A stretch of DNA of 38,339 nucleotides from an uncultured Clostridia bacterium. Its GTDB lineage: Bacteria > Bacillota > Clostridia > Oscillospirales > Oscillospiraceae. Location: positions 1 through 38,339 of the forward strand of contig CAMBAJ010000015.1 in assembly GCA_945864305.1 (NCBI GenBank), written 5' to 3'. Positions within the stretch are counted from its first letter, which is position 1, and each line of letters starts with the position of its first letter. The notes under the pieces were generated by a model that saw nothing but the letters and a program-made list of their open reading frames with translations, was not told the DNA's origin and did not search any database. Positions 15,811-23,787 of the stretch are shown piece after piece. The translations under genes were made by a program, and so were the position numbers.

Positions 15811-15828
15811 CCGGAACGCGCGTTCCGG
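15811..15828. promoter_or_regulatory. Perfect 18-bp palindrome in the hydrogenase leader
   Basis: CCGGAACGCGCGTTCCGG is a perfect palindrome about 70 bases downstream of the promoter and 55 bases before the start codon. It could be a repressor site or an RNA hairpin. Confidence 0.5.
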
Positions 15829-15883
15829 CGCAGTTCCCCCGGTCTATCTGCCAGGCCCGCCTCGCATACTCGGAAGGAAAGGA

Positions 15884-17734
15884 ATGGACAGCAACATGAG
15901 CAGACTCGAAGTAAAAACCCCCGGTCAGGCACAGGCTGTGGTGGAGCAGCTGTACCGGAACATGGAACGGCGGATCGCCGCCAGCCCGCCGGGCCTGTGC
16001 CCCGTGGACATGGCTCTGAATTTTCTGAATCTCTGCCAGGCTCAGACCTGCGGCAAGTGCGTACCCTGCCGCATCGGCCTGACCCAGCTCTCCAACATGA
16101 TCCGGGAAGTCCTGGACGGGGAGCCCAGCATCGGCATCCTGCGCCGCATTGAAAACACCGCCCAGGTCATCGTAGACACCGCCGACTGCGCCATCGGCAT
16201 CGACGCCGCCAATCTGGTGCTCATGGGTCTGAAGGGCTTCCGGGACGACTATGAGGAGCACATCCTCCACCACCGCTGCCTGGGCAGCCTGCGCAACCCC
16301 GTGCCCTGTGTGGCCCTGTGCCCCGCTGGCGTGGACATCCCCGGCTACATCTCCCTGGTAAACGAGGGCCGCTGCGCCGACGCCGTGCGGCTCATTCGCA
16401 AGGACAACCCCTTCCCCACCGCCTGCGCCTACATCTGTGAGCACCCCTGCGAGGCCCGTTGCCGCCGGAACATGGTGGACGACGCTGTGAACATCCGGGG
16501 ACTCAAGCGCTATGCCGTGGACCATGCGGACAATGTGCCCCAGCCCAAAAAGGCACCTGCCACCGGCAAGTCCGTGGCCATCATCGGCGGCGGCCCCGGC
16601 GGCCTGTCCGCCGCCTACTATCTGGCCCTCATGGGCCACAAGGTCACCGTCTATGAAAAGCAGAAGCACCTAGGCGGCATGATGCGCTACGGCATCCCCA
16701 GTTACCGCCTGCCCCGGCAGAAGCTGGACGACGAGATCGCCTCCATCCTGTCCCTGGGCATCGAGGTCCACACAGAGGTGGACGTGGGCACGGACATCAC
16801 CTTCGACGCCTTGAAGCAGGAATACGACTGCCTGTATCTGTCCATCGGTGCCCACACCGACAAAAAGACCGGCATTGAGGGCGAGGACAGTGAGGGCGTC
16901 ATCTCCGCCGTGGAGCTGCTGCGGGGCATCGGCGACGATGAAATGCCGGACTTCACCGGCCAGAACGTGGCGGTCATCGGCGGCGGCAACGTGGCCATGG
17001 ACGTCACCCGCAGTGCCATCCGTCTGGGCGCCGCCAAGGTCACCTGCGTCTACCGCCGCCGTCAGGAGGACATGACGGCCCAGCAGGAGGAGGTGGAGGG
17101 CGCCATCGCCGAGGGCGCCGAGGTCCTGACGCTCCACGCGCCGCTGAAGATCGAGGCCAATGAGGCCGGCCATGCGGTGGCCCTGTGGGCCCAGCCCCAG
17201 ATCATCGGCGAGATCGACAAGCAGGGCCGCCCCCGGCCCAACACCGCCGCCGTGGAGCCCCTGCGCATTCCGGCGGACACCATCATCGTTGCCATCGGCC
17301 AGGGTATCGAGACCCACGGCTTTGAGCAGACCGGCATCAAAATCCAGCGGGGCGGAACACTGCTGGCGGACTCCAGTACCCAGCTGCCGGACATGGAGGG
17401 CGTGTTCGCCGGCGGCGACTGCGTCACCGGCCCCGCCACCGTCATCCGGGCCATTGCAGCCGGCAAGGCGGCGGCCGCCAACATCGACGAGTATCTGGGC
17501 TTCCACCACGAAATCAAGTCCGAGGTCACGGTCCCCACGCCCCGCTGCACGGACCTGCGTCCCCGGGGCCGGGTGGACGCCACGGAGCGGGACGCCTGCG
17601 AGCGCAAGGGCGATTTCCAGTGCATTGAGTGCGGCATGACGGACGAGGAATCCGCCCAGGAGTCCTCCCGCTGCCTGCGGTGCGACCGGTTCGGCTACGG
17701 AAACTTCAAGGGAGGACGTGTGGAGAAATGGTAA
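15884..17734 (+). CDS. Hydrogenase-linked NuoF/GltD-like iron-sulfur flavoprotein
   Basis: A 616-residue fusion. Residues about 20-125 resemble the C-terminal iron-sulfur domain of NuoF/HydB, with Cys56, Cys59, Cys62 and Cys102 as cluster ligands. Residues about 130-215 form the cysteine-rich N-terminal domain of glutamate-synthase small subunits (CVALCPAGVD, CAYICEHPCEARC). A GltD-type pyridine nucleotide-disulfide oxidoreductase follows, with FAD motif GGGPGG near 235-240 and NAD(P) motif GGGNVAMD near 365. The C-terminus adds a CIECG...CLRC cluster site. It probably passes electrons between NAD(P)H and the hydrogenase encoded next. The genes overlap by seven bases. The start at 15884 is chosen because GGAAGG is six bases upstream; an ATG at 15896 is the alternative. 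There is no glutamate synthase large subunit nearby, so it is not a normal gltD. Confidence 0.88.
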   Translation: MDSNMSRLEVKTPGQAQAVVEQLYRNMERRIAASPPGLCPVDMALNFLNLCQAQTCGKCVPCRIGLTQLSNMIREVLDGEPSIGILRRIENTAQVIVDTADCAIGIDAANLVLMGLKGFRDDYEEHILHHRCLGSLRNPVPCVALCPAGVDIPGYISLVNEGRCADAVRLIRKDNPFPTACAYICEHPCEARCRRNMVDDAVNIRGLKRYAVDHADNVPQPKKAPATGKSVAIIGGGPGGLSAAYYLALMGHKVTVYEKQKHLGGMMRYGIPSYRLPRQKLDDEIASILSLGIEVHTEVDVGTDITFDALKQEYDCLYLSIGAHTDKKTGIEGEDSEGVISAVELLRGIGDDEMPDFTGQNVAVIGGGNVAMDVTRSAIRLGAAKVTCVYRRRQEDMTAQQEEVEGAIAEGAEVLTLHAPLKIEANEAGHAVALWAQPQIIGEIDKQGRPRPNTAAVEPLRIPADTIIVAIGQGIETHGFEQTGIKIQRGGTLLADSSTQLPDMEGVFAGGDCVTGPATVIRAIAAGKAAAANIDEYLGFHHEIKSEVTVPTPRCTDLRPRGRVDATERDACERKGDFQCIECGMTDEESAQESSRCLRCDRFGYGNFKGGRVEKW

Positions 17735-19467
17735 ACTTTAAAATGAATGACCGGGAGCTGTCTGTCTCCAACGGCACCACCATCCTGAAAGCCGCCGAGC
17801 AGGCCGGCATCCCCATCCCCCATCTGTGCTATCTGAAAGACATCAACGAGATCGCCGCCTGCCGGATGTGCATGGTGGAGGTGGAGGGCACCAACCGCCT
17901 GGTCCCCGCCTGCAACACCGAGGTGGCCGAGGGCATGGTCATCCACACCAACTCCCCCCGGGTCCGGCAGGCCCGCAAGACGAACCTGCGGCTGATCCTC
18001 AGCCAGCACAACTCCAACTGCACGGTCTGCGTCCGCAGCGGCAACTGTGAGCTGCAAAGGCTCTCCCACGACCTGAACATCCACTACCAGCCCTACCAGG
18101 TCTGCCCGGAGCGGTCCAACGTGGACCTGAGCACCCCCATCGTCCGGGAAGCCAGCAAGTGCATCAAGTGCATGCGCTGCGTCCAGGTCTGCGACAAGGT
18201 CCAGGGCATGCACATCTGGGACGTGGCGGGCACCGGCTCCCGCACCACGGTGGATGTCAGCTACAACCGGTATCTGAAAAACACCGCCTGCACCTTCTGC
18301 GGCCAGTGCGTCACCCACTGCCCCACCGGCGCCCTGACGGTCCGGGACGACACCAACCGGGTGCTGCGGGCTCTGGCGGACCCCGAGATCACCACCGTGG
18401 TCCAGGTGGCCCCGGCGGTCCGGGTGGCCTGGGCGGAGGCCTTCGGCCTGTCTCCCCGGCAGGCCACCACCGGCCGCATGGTGGCAGCCCTGAAGCGCAT
18501 CGGCTTTGACTACGTGTTCGACACCAACTTCGCCGCCGACCTGACCATCATGGAGGAGGGCAGCGAGTTCATCCAGCGGTTCACCCACCGGGGTAAGTAC
18601 CGCTGGCCCATGTTCACCTCCTGCTGTCCCGGCTGGGTGCGGTTCCTGAAGACCCAGTACCCGTCCTACACGGAAAACCTGTCCACCGCCAAGTCCCCTC
18701 AGCAGATGTTCGGCGCCGTGGCCAAGAGCTATTTTGCCGACAAGAAGGATATCAATCCCAAAAAGCTGTTCGTGGTGTCCATCATGCCCTGCTCTGCCAA
18801 GAAGGCGGAGGCGGAGCTGCCCACCATGCGGAACGCCTTCGGCGATCCGGATGTGGACGCCGTGCTGACCACCCGGGAGATGTGCCGCCTGTTCCGCAGC
18901 GATTGCATCGTGCCCGCGGACCTGGAGGAGGCGGAGTTCGACAGCCCCCTGGGCAGCGGCACCGGCGCGGCGGTGATCTTCGGCACCACCGGCGGCGTCA
19001 TGGACGCGGCCCTGCGCAGCGCCTACTATCTGGTGACGGGGAAGAACCCGGACCCGGACGCCTTCACGGAAGTCCGGGGCAGCAAGCCTTGGAAGGAAGC
19101 CACCTTCTCCATCCCCGGCGCGGGAGATGTCAAGGTGGCGGTGGTCAGCGGCCTGGCCAACACCCGGAAGCTGATGGAGGCCGTGGACAGCGGCAAGGCG
19201 GACTACGACTTCGTGGAGGTCATGGCCTGTCCCGGCGGCTGCGCCGGAGGCGGCGGCCAGCCCATCCACGATGGCGTGGAGATGGCATCCTCCCGGGGCA
19301 GCCAGCTGTGGAAGCTGGACGCCAAGGCTCTCATCCGCTTCTCCCACGAGAACCCGGACGTCCAGGAGCTGTACCACGCCTATCTCAAGAAACCCCTGGG
19401 TGAGAAATCCCACCATCTGCTCCACACGGACCACGACGCCTGGGACGCGCTGCCCGACAAGGCCTGA
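17728..19467 (+). CDS. hydA: Modular [FeFe] hydrogenase, group A catalytic subunit
   Basis: Catalyses reversible H2 formation from protons in the cytosol. The 579-residue protein has, in order, an N-terminal NuoG-like [2Fe-2S] domain (CYL...CRMC), a His/Cys cluster segment (HNSNCTVCVRSGNC), two [4Fe-4S] motifs (CIKCMRCVQVC and CTFCGQCVTHC), and the H-cluster domain. The three active-site signatures are intact: TSCCPGW near residue 297, MPCSAKKAEA near 353 and MACPGGCAGGGGQP near 499. A small-subunit-like tail follows (ELYHAYLKKPLGEKSHHLLH). The ATG lies inside the end of the upstream flavoprotein gene. That partnership matches the glutamate-synthase-linked class (A2 in the HydDB scheme) rather than the trimeric bifurcating HydABC. 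Direction and NADH/NADPH preference are not readable from sequence. No maturation genes are nearby. Confidence 0.96.
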   Translation: MVNFKMNDRELSVSNGTTILKAAEQAGIPIPHLCYLKDINEIAACRMCMVEVEGTNRLVPACNTEVAEGMVIHTNSPRVRQARKTNLRLILSQHNSNCTVCVRSGNCELQRLSHDLNIHYQPYQVCPERSNVDLSTPIVREASKCIKCMRCVQVCDKVQGMHIWDVAGTGSRTTVDVSYNRYLKNTACTFCGQCVTHCPTGALTVRDDTNRVLRALADPEITTVVQVAPAVRVAWAEAFGLSPRQATTGRMVAALKRIGFDYVFDTNFAADLTIMEEGSEFIQRFTHRGKYRWPMFTSCCPGWVRFLKTQYPSYTENLSTAKSPQQMFGAVAKSYFADKKDINPKKLFVVSIMPCSAKKAEAELPTMRNAFGDPDVDAVLTTREMCRLFRSDCIVPADLEEAEFDSPLGSGTGAAVIFGTTGGVMDAALRSAYYLVTGKNPDPDAFTEVRGSKPWKEATFSIPGAGDVKVAVVSGLANTRKLMEAVDSGKADYDFVEVMACPGGCAGGGGQPIHDGVEMASSRGSQLWKLDAKALIRFSHENPDVQELYHAYLKKPLGEKSHHLLHTDHDAWDALPDKA

Positions 19468-19481
19468 TCGTCGATACATAC

Positions 19482-19526
19482 AATTCGGGAGACACACCTG
19501 TTGGGATGTGTCTCCCGAATTTTTTC
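19482..19526 (+). terminator. Terminator of the hydrogenase operon
   Basis: AATTCGGGAGACACA pairs with TGTGTCTCCCGAATT around a short loop, followed by TTTTT. Confidence 0.9.
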
Positions 19527-19540
19527 TGATGGGTGATAAA

Positions 19541-19565
19541 GGGCACCGCCAACTTGGCGGTGCCC
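19541..19565 (-). terminator. Hairpin terminator after the 19.6-kb gene
   Basis: GGGCACCGCC and GGCGGTGCCC form a perfect 10-bp stem with a five-base loop. TTTATC follows on the minus strand, about 18 bases past the stop at 19583. TTTTTA on the plus side allows some bidirectional action. Confidence 0.65.
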
Positions 19566-19582
19566 CCTGTTTTTATGGACTG

Positions 19583-19957
19583 TCAGAATCCCTGGAACGG
19601 CTCGCACATGTCCATCGGAATATCCGGCCTGCTGGCCCGGATACGCTCCAGTGCCTTTTCCATGGACATCCGCTTCTCAAACAGGAAGTCCTTGTAGAAC
19701 TCCCCGTCGTAGAAGGTGCGGAGACATACCATGGGCAACTGCTTGCCGCAGGTCCCAGTCACGCTGATGGCCGTGTTCCGGACCTTGATCTGGCTCATCG
19801 CCTCAAAGGGAATATACTGGTTTCCGGGAAACACCGGGAAATAGATGGCCTTGTCACTGACGCGGAACTGCTCCACCCGCACAGATGTGCGGTAATCCGC
19901 CTCCGCGTCCTCCAAAACATGATTTTGCGCCAGAGATTTCATCCCAAACAGCGCCAT
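19583..19957 (-). CDS. Unknown protein, tandem paralog A
   Basis: I do not recognise this 124-residue soluble protein. It is clearly paralogous to the gene immediately upstream (20067-20435): both share ADYRT, VS.KAIYFPxFPG, PFxAxS, VTGxCGxxLPMVCLR and FYDGEFYxDFxFE in the same order. The fold is probably mostly beta with a C-terminal helix (residues 97-112). There is no signal peptide or membrane helix. Only one cysteine besides those in CGKQ and VCL is conserved between copies, so a metal site is unlikely. The ATG follows GGAGGGAGG. The spacing to the upstream copy is about 110 bases, so they may form one transcript. Confidence 0.8.
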   Translation of the reverse strand: MALFGMKSLAQNHVLEDAEADYRTSVRVEQFRVSDKAIYFPVFPGNQYIPFEAMSQIKVRNTAISVTGTCGKQLPMVCLRTFYDGEFYKDFLFEKRMSMEKALERIRASRPDIPMDMCEPFQGF

Positions 19958-20066
19958 GGTACACGCCTCCCTCCATTTCTATTGGAAATAGTTTACACAG
20001 TTTTCCGGGTTTTGGGAATAGCAAATGCAACATTTTTATGGCAGCGCCATCCCTCCCCGCCGTTTT

Positions 20067-20435
20067 CTACGCACGCACCGTGTCCCGGTCCACCGGAAGC
20101 TCCGGACGGCGGGAGCGGATGCGGTCCAGCACCGCGTCGGCCTCCTTCTGGGTCTCAAACATGAAGTCCTGATAGAACTCCCCGTCATAGAAGGCCCGAA
20201 GGCACACCATGGGCAGCGTGGCGCCGCAGCAGCCGGTGACGTTCATGGAGACGGGCTTGCTCCGTGCGCGGCTCAGCGCCGCAAAGGGGAGATAACGGGT
20301 GCCGGGAAACGCCGGGAAATAGATGGCCTCTCCGCTGACGCGGTACTGTCCCGCCCGTCTGGCAGTCCGGTAATCCGCAGCGGCATTTTCCAGGGAGCAG
20401 CTCTGAGACAGGGATTTCATTGCAAAAATCGGCAT
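20067..20435 (-). CDS. Unknown protein, tandem paralog B
   Basis: A 122-residue paralog of the downstream gene at 19583-19957 and the first of the pair in transcription order. The conserved core (YFPAFPGTRYLPFAALS, VTGCCGATLPMVCLRAFYDG) is shared with it, while the N-terminus and the last 15 residues differ most. The ATG at 20435 is preceded by AAGGAGGT, which makes an upstream in-frame ATG at 20453 unlikely. The gene ends with TAG, showing that amber is a normal stop in this genome. Function unknown; the fold looks like a small beta domain closed by a helix. Confidence 0.8.
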   Translation of the reverse strand: MPIFAMKSLSQSCSLENAAADYRTARRAGQYRVSGEAIYFPAFPGTRYLPFAALSRARSKPVSMNVTGCCGATLPMVCLRAFYDGEFYQDFMFETQKEADAVLDRIRSRRPELPVDRDTVRA

Positions 20436-20550
20436 ATTGGGTACCTCCTTCATGTTAAGAATCGCTAATTTTCTATTATCCTACTATTTTTGTATGTAAT
20501 ACGCTATGACAAAAGCAACATTTTGCAAATATTTTTCCAGCAACGCATGT

Positions 20551-20584
20551 AAAAGCGGCCCAGTCCCCTTGGGACCGGGCCGCT
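20551..20584 (-). terminator. Terminator of the zinc-ribbon gene
   Basis: On the minus strand AGCGGCCCGGTCCC pairs with GGGACTGGGCCGCT (one G-T pair), followed by TTT, just past the stop at 20604. Confidence 0.8.
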
Positions 20585-20603
20585 CCTGACAGGCAGTTAT
20601 GTT

Positions 20604-21002
20604 TTATTCACCCATGGGCGCGCCGCACTGGGGGCAGAACTTGCTGTCGGACTTGGCGCCGCAGATGGGGCAGGTCTTCTCCGCGGGGGCCTCTTCCACA
20701 ACAGGTTCCTCTTCCTTGACGGGCTTGCTGGCCTCCAACTCTGCGATCTTCTCCTTGGAGGCGGCTACCGCGTCCACCAGTTCCCGCACGGCGTCGGGAA
20801 TCTCGCCCTCATACTCGCTGACGAACCACTCGCCGATGGTGCGGTAATTCTTGTCGATCTCCTTCTGCTCACCGGCAATGGCCACGTTGATCTTGGCCAC
20901 CTCAGCGGCATCTTTCGCCTTGTCAGCGGCGTCCTTTGCCTTGTCAGCCGCCACAGCGGCCACGTCCTTTGCCTTCTTGGTCAGTTCATCAAAAAAAGCC
21001 AT
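20604..21002 (-). CDS. Zinc-ribbon protein with amphipathic helical N-terminus
   Basis: A 132-residue protein of unknown role. Residues 1-40 are an Ala/Lys/Asp-rich amphipathic helix with repeated ADKAKDAA units, recalling LEA-type or membrane-surface helices. Residues about 42-90 continue as a helical or coiled-coil segment, followed by an acidic Pro/Glu linker. The C-terminus is a zinc ribbon, CPICGAKSDSKFCPQCGAP, with four cysteines in two CxxC pairs. Zinc-ribbon proteins of this type are common in Firmicutes and rarely characterised. The ATG follows GAAAGGAG. A good promoter (21080-21108) and terminator make it monocistronic. Confidence 0.85.
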   Translation of the reverse strand: MAFFDELTKKAKDVAAVAADKAKDAADKAKDAAEVAKINVAIAGEQKEIDKNYRTIGEWFVSEYEGEIPDAVRELVDAVAASKEKIAELEASKPVKEEEPVVEEAPAEKTCPICGAKSDSKFCPQCGAPMGE

Positions 21003-21079
21003 ACTGGATAACTCCTTTCACGTTCGGCCTTCCGCCGTCCCAAATTCCGTTTTTTCCCATTTTCCGGGTCTTTGAGGCT

Positions 21080-21108
21080 AGTATACCCCACTTTGGTGGC
21101 GAATGCAA
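21080..21108 (-). promoter_or_regulatory. Promoter of the zinc-ribbon gene
   Basis: On the minus strand TTGCAT (21103-21108) and TATACT (21080-21085) are exactly 17 bases apart, about 75 bases before the start codon. Confidence 0.65.
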
Positions 21109-21124
21109 CAGGATTGTTGGATGT

Positions 21125-22636
21125 TTACAATTCGTTTTCAATCCAGCTCCGGGACCGCTCCACCGCCCGGCGCCACTGGGCGTAGTCCACCGCGCAGGCC
21201 GCCTCGTCCCGCCGGGGCAGGAACACGTGCTGGCTCAGCCGCAGACGCTCCAGTTCCTCCATGCTCCCCCAGACGCCCGCAGCCAGTCCCGCCAGCGCCG
21301 CCGCGCCGAAGGCGGTAGTCTCCACCTGGGCGGGCCGGTCCACCGGCAGGCGCAGCAGGTCCGCCTGGGTCTGCATCAGGATATCGCTGACGGAGGCTCC
21401 GCCGTCCACCCGCAGGGTGGTCAGCGGGCAGGGCGCGTCATCGTTCATGGCCCGCACCAGGTCCGTCACCTGGAAGGCGATGGCATCCAGCACCGCCCGG
21501 GCGATGTGGGCCTTGGTGGTGCCCCGGGTCAGGCCCACGATGGTGCCCCGGGCGTACATGTCCCAGTAGGGGGCCCCCAGGCCGGTGAAGGCCGGCACGA
21601 TGTACACGCCGCCGGCGTCCGGCACGCTCTCCGCCAGACGGTCACACTCCGGCGCCGTCCCGATCAGGCCCAGCTCGTCCCGCAGCCACTGGATGGTGCT
21701 GCCGGCGTTGAACACGCTGCCCTCCAGGGCGTAGGTGGTCCGGCCGTTTACGGACCAGCCCACGCTGGTGACGAGGCCCGCCTTGGACCGCACCGGCTCC
21801 GCGCCCACATTCATCAGCGTGAAGCAGCCGGTGCCGTAGGTGTTCTTGGCCTGGCCCGGCGTGAAGCAGGCCTGACCGAACAGGGCCGCCGGCTGGTCTC
21901 CGGCGCTGCCGCAGATGGGAATGCCCGCCAGGGCCTCCAGCCCCGGAATATTCTCCGCGATGACGCCGTAGGGCTCGCTGTTGGGCCGGGGCTCCGGCAG
22001 CAGCTGCATGGGGATGCCCAGCGCGTGGCACAGGTCCTCGTCCCATTGCAGGGTGTGGATGTTGAAGAGCATGGTGCGGGAGGCGTTGGAGTAGTCCGTC
22101 ACATGGACGCATCCGCCGGTGAGCTGCCAGATCAGCCAGCTGTCCACCGTGCCGGCGCACAGCTCGCCCCGCTCCGCCCGCTCTCGGACGCCGGGGACGT
22201 TGTCCAACAGCCACTTGATCTTTGTGCCGGAGAAATAGGCGTCGATCAGCAGGCCCGTCTTGTCCGTAACAGTCTCTCCCAGGCCGTCCGCCGCCAGACG
22301 GTCGCAGATGGGCGCCGTCCGGCGGCACTGCCAGACGATGGCGTTATAGACCGGCTGTCCCGTGGCCCGGTCCCACAAAATGGTGGTCTCCCGCTGGTTG
22401 GTGATGCCCACGGCGGCGATCCGCTTGGGATCGATGTGGGCGGAGTCCACGGCCTCCGCCAGCGCCCGCTTCTCCGTGGCCCAGATCTCCATCGGGTCGT
22501 GCTCCACCCAGCCGGGCTGGGGATAAATCTGGCGGAAGGGATACTGGGCCCGGGCTACGATCTCTCCGGCCCGGTTGAACAAAATGGCCCGGGAACTGGT
22601 AGTCCCCTGGTCCAGCGCGGCGACATAAGTCTCCAT
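21125..22636 (-). CDS. glpK: Glycerol kinase
   Basis: Phosphorylates glycerol to sn-glycerol 3-phosphate with ATP in the cytosol. The 503-residue protein has the FGGY-kinase N-terminal phosphate loop DQGTTSSRA (9-17), GITNQRET and NAIVWQCRRT, the substrate-binding WLIWQLTGG region and the C-terminal signature GLGAPYWDMYARG. The length is standard. The ATG is preceded by AGAGGAGG. No glpF, glpD or glpP is adjacent, so the gene stands alone, divergent from an alpha/beta hydrolase. Other FGGY kinases are unlikely given the close match to GlpK motifs. Confidence 0.96.
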   Translation of the reverse strand: METYVAALDQGTTSSRAILFNRAGEIVARAQYPFRQIYPQPGWVEHDPMEIWATEKRALAEAVDSAHIDPKRIAAVGITNQRETTILWDRATGQPVYNAIVWQCRRTAPICDRLAADGLGETVTDKTGLLIDAYFSGTKIKWLLDNVPGVRERAERGELCAGTVDSWLIWQLTGGCVHVTDYSNASRTMLFNIHTLQWDEDLCHALGIPMQLLPEPRPNSEPYGVIAENIPGLEALAGIPICGSAGDQPAALFGQACFTPGQAKNTYGTGCFTLMNVGAEPVRSKAGLVTSVGWSVNGRTTYALEGSVFNAGSTIQWLRDELGLIGTAPECDRLAESVPDAGGVYIVPAFTGLGAPYWDMYARGTIVGLTRGTTKAHIARAVLDAIAFQVTDLVRAMNDDAPCPLTTLRVDGGASVSDILMQTQADLLRLPVDRPAQVETTAFGAAALAGLAAGVWGSMEELERLRLSQHVFLPRRDEAACAVDYAQWRRAVERSRSWIENEL

Positions 22637-22697
22637 GGCGATGCAACCTCCTCTGGCGTTTCAGGATGCGTTGTGGTACAATTTTCTCGATGTCAGA

Positions 22698-22726
22698 ATT
22701 ATATCACAGGGAGGTTGGATTTTCCA
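22698..22726 (-). promoter_or_regulatory. Possible promoter of glpK
   Basis: On the minus strand TGGAAA (22721-22726) and a perfect TATAAT (22698-22703) are 17 bases apart, 60 bases before glpK. The -35 is weak, and it overlaps the start region of the divergent hydrolase. Confidence 0.5.
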
Positions 22727-23673
22727 TGGTACGCAACGAATTTACCTTTCCGTCCGCCGACGGCAAGACCGCCATCCACGCCGTGGAATGGCTGCCGGAG
22801 GGAGACGTCCGGGCCGTTCTGCAAATTTCCCATGGCGTCTCCGAGTATATCCTGCGGTACGAGCCCTTCGCAGCCTGGCTGACAAACCGGGGCTTCGCCG
22901 TGGTGGGACACGACCACCTGGGGCACGGCGGCTCCGTGGCCCCCGGCAGCGCGCGCCTGTACTTCGGCCCCAAGGGCAGCTGGAACTGGGTGGTGGAGGA
23001 CATCTACACCCGCCGGTCTCTGGCGGGCAGGCGGTTCCCCGGCGTCCCCTATTTCCTGCTGGGCCACTCCATGGGCTCCTTCCTGGCCCGGACCTATCTC
23101 ATCCGCTACCCCGGCACGGTGGACGGCGCCGTCATCATGGGCACCGGCCAGATGACCCCGGCCGTCATCGCCGGTGGCAAAGCCTTTGCCGCCGCGGAGG
23201 CCCGCCGTCTGGGGGAGGACCAAATCAGCCCCGCGGTGGAGAAGCTGTCCTTCGGGACCTACAACAAAATTTTCGCCCCCAACCGCACCGGCTTTGACTG
23301 GCTGTCCCTCAATATGGAAAACGTGGACCGGTATCTGGAGGACCCCCTGTGCGGCGGCAGCGCCACTATCGGGCTGTTCCGGGAGATGCTGGGCGGCCTC
23401 TCCTTGATTGCAAAGCCGGAAAACCTGAAGAAGATGAATCTGAACACGCCCATTCTCTTCATCTCCGGGGCCATGGACCCGGTGGGCGACTGCGGCAAGG
23501 GCGTCCAGCGGGCGTTCCGCAGCTTCCAGAAGGCCGGGGTCCGGGATGTGTCTTTGAAGCTGTATCCGGAGCTCCGCCACGAGATTCTGAATGAGGAATG
23601 CAGGGAGACGGTCTATGAGGACGTGTTCCAGTGGCTGGTATCCAAGCTCCCGGTGGAGGCTGTTGCCCAGTAA
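22726..23673 (+). CDS. Alpha/beta hydrolase, monoacylglycerol lipase/serine aminopeptidase S33-like
   Basis: A 315-residue cytosolic alpha/beta hydrolase of the Hydrolase_4 type, which includes monoglyceride lipases and lysophospholipases. The catalytic triad can be placed: nucleophile Ser in GHSMGS, Asp in GAMDPVGD and His in RHEILNE. The oxyanion region SHGVSEY and the HDHLGHG motif are typical of the family. There is no signal peptide. The start at 22726 is fixed by AGGGAGGT eleven bases upstream. It is divergent from glpK with under 90 bases between starts. A lipase that frees glycerol beside glycerol kinase would make sense, but the substrate is an inference. Confidence 0.88.
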   Translation: MVRNEFTFPSADGKTAIHAVEWLPEGDVRAVLQISHGVSEYILRYEPFAAWLTNRGFAVVGHDHLGHGGSVAPGSARLYFGPKGSWNWVVEDIYTRRSLAGRRFPGVPYFLLGHSMGSFLARTYLIRYPGTVDGAVIMGTGQMTPAVIAGGKAFAAAEARRLGEDQISPAVEKLSFGTYNKIFAPNRTGFDWLSLNMENVDRYLEDPLCGGSATIGLFREMLGGLSLIAKPENLKKMNLNTPILFISGAMDPVGDCGKGVQRAFRSFQKAGVRDVSLKLYPELRHEILNEECRETVYEDVFQWLVSKLPVEAVAQ

Positions 23674-23690
23674 GTCTCTGTGTCTGTCCA

Positions 23691-23724
23691 CCGCGCGCAG
23701 GCGGCTTCTTCCACCTGCGCGCGG
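23691..23724. other. Perfect 11-bp GC hairpin after the hydrolase gene
   Basis: CCGCGCGCAGG and CCTGCGCGCGG flank a 12-base loop just beyond the stop. No T run follows. It could be a weak terminator or a barrier before the trp promoter. Confidence 0.6.
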
Positions 23725-23738
23725 CCCAAAGAAAATAA

Positions 23739-23767
23739 TTGACAAAACCGAATGGATGCACTATACT
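23739..23767 (+). promoter_or_regulatory. Promoter of the trp operon
   Basis: A perfect TTGACA (23739-23744) and TATACT (23762-23767) are exactly 17 bases apart, just upstream of the T-box leader. Confidence 0.85.
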
Positions 23768-23787
23768 TTACTAAATCAAACCGTTGA

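Larger units (their letters stand above)
15622..15883 (+). other. Leader region of the hydrogenase operon
   Basis: Non-coding DNA before the hydrogenase operon. Its first part is A/T-rich. A promoter lies at 15715-15743, leaving a leader of about 135 bases that contains a perfect 18-bp palindrome (15811-15828) and other GC-rich self-complementary pieces. No open frame with a ribosome site is evident. Confidence 0.6.
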
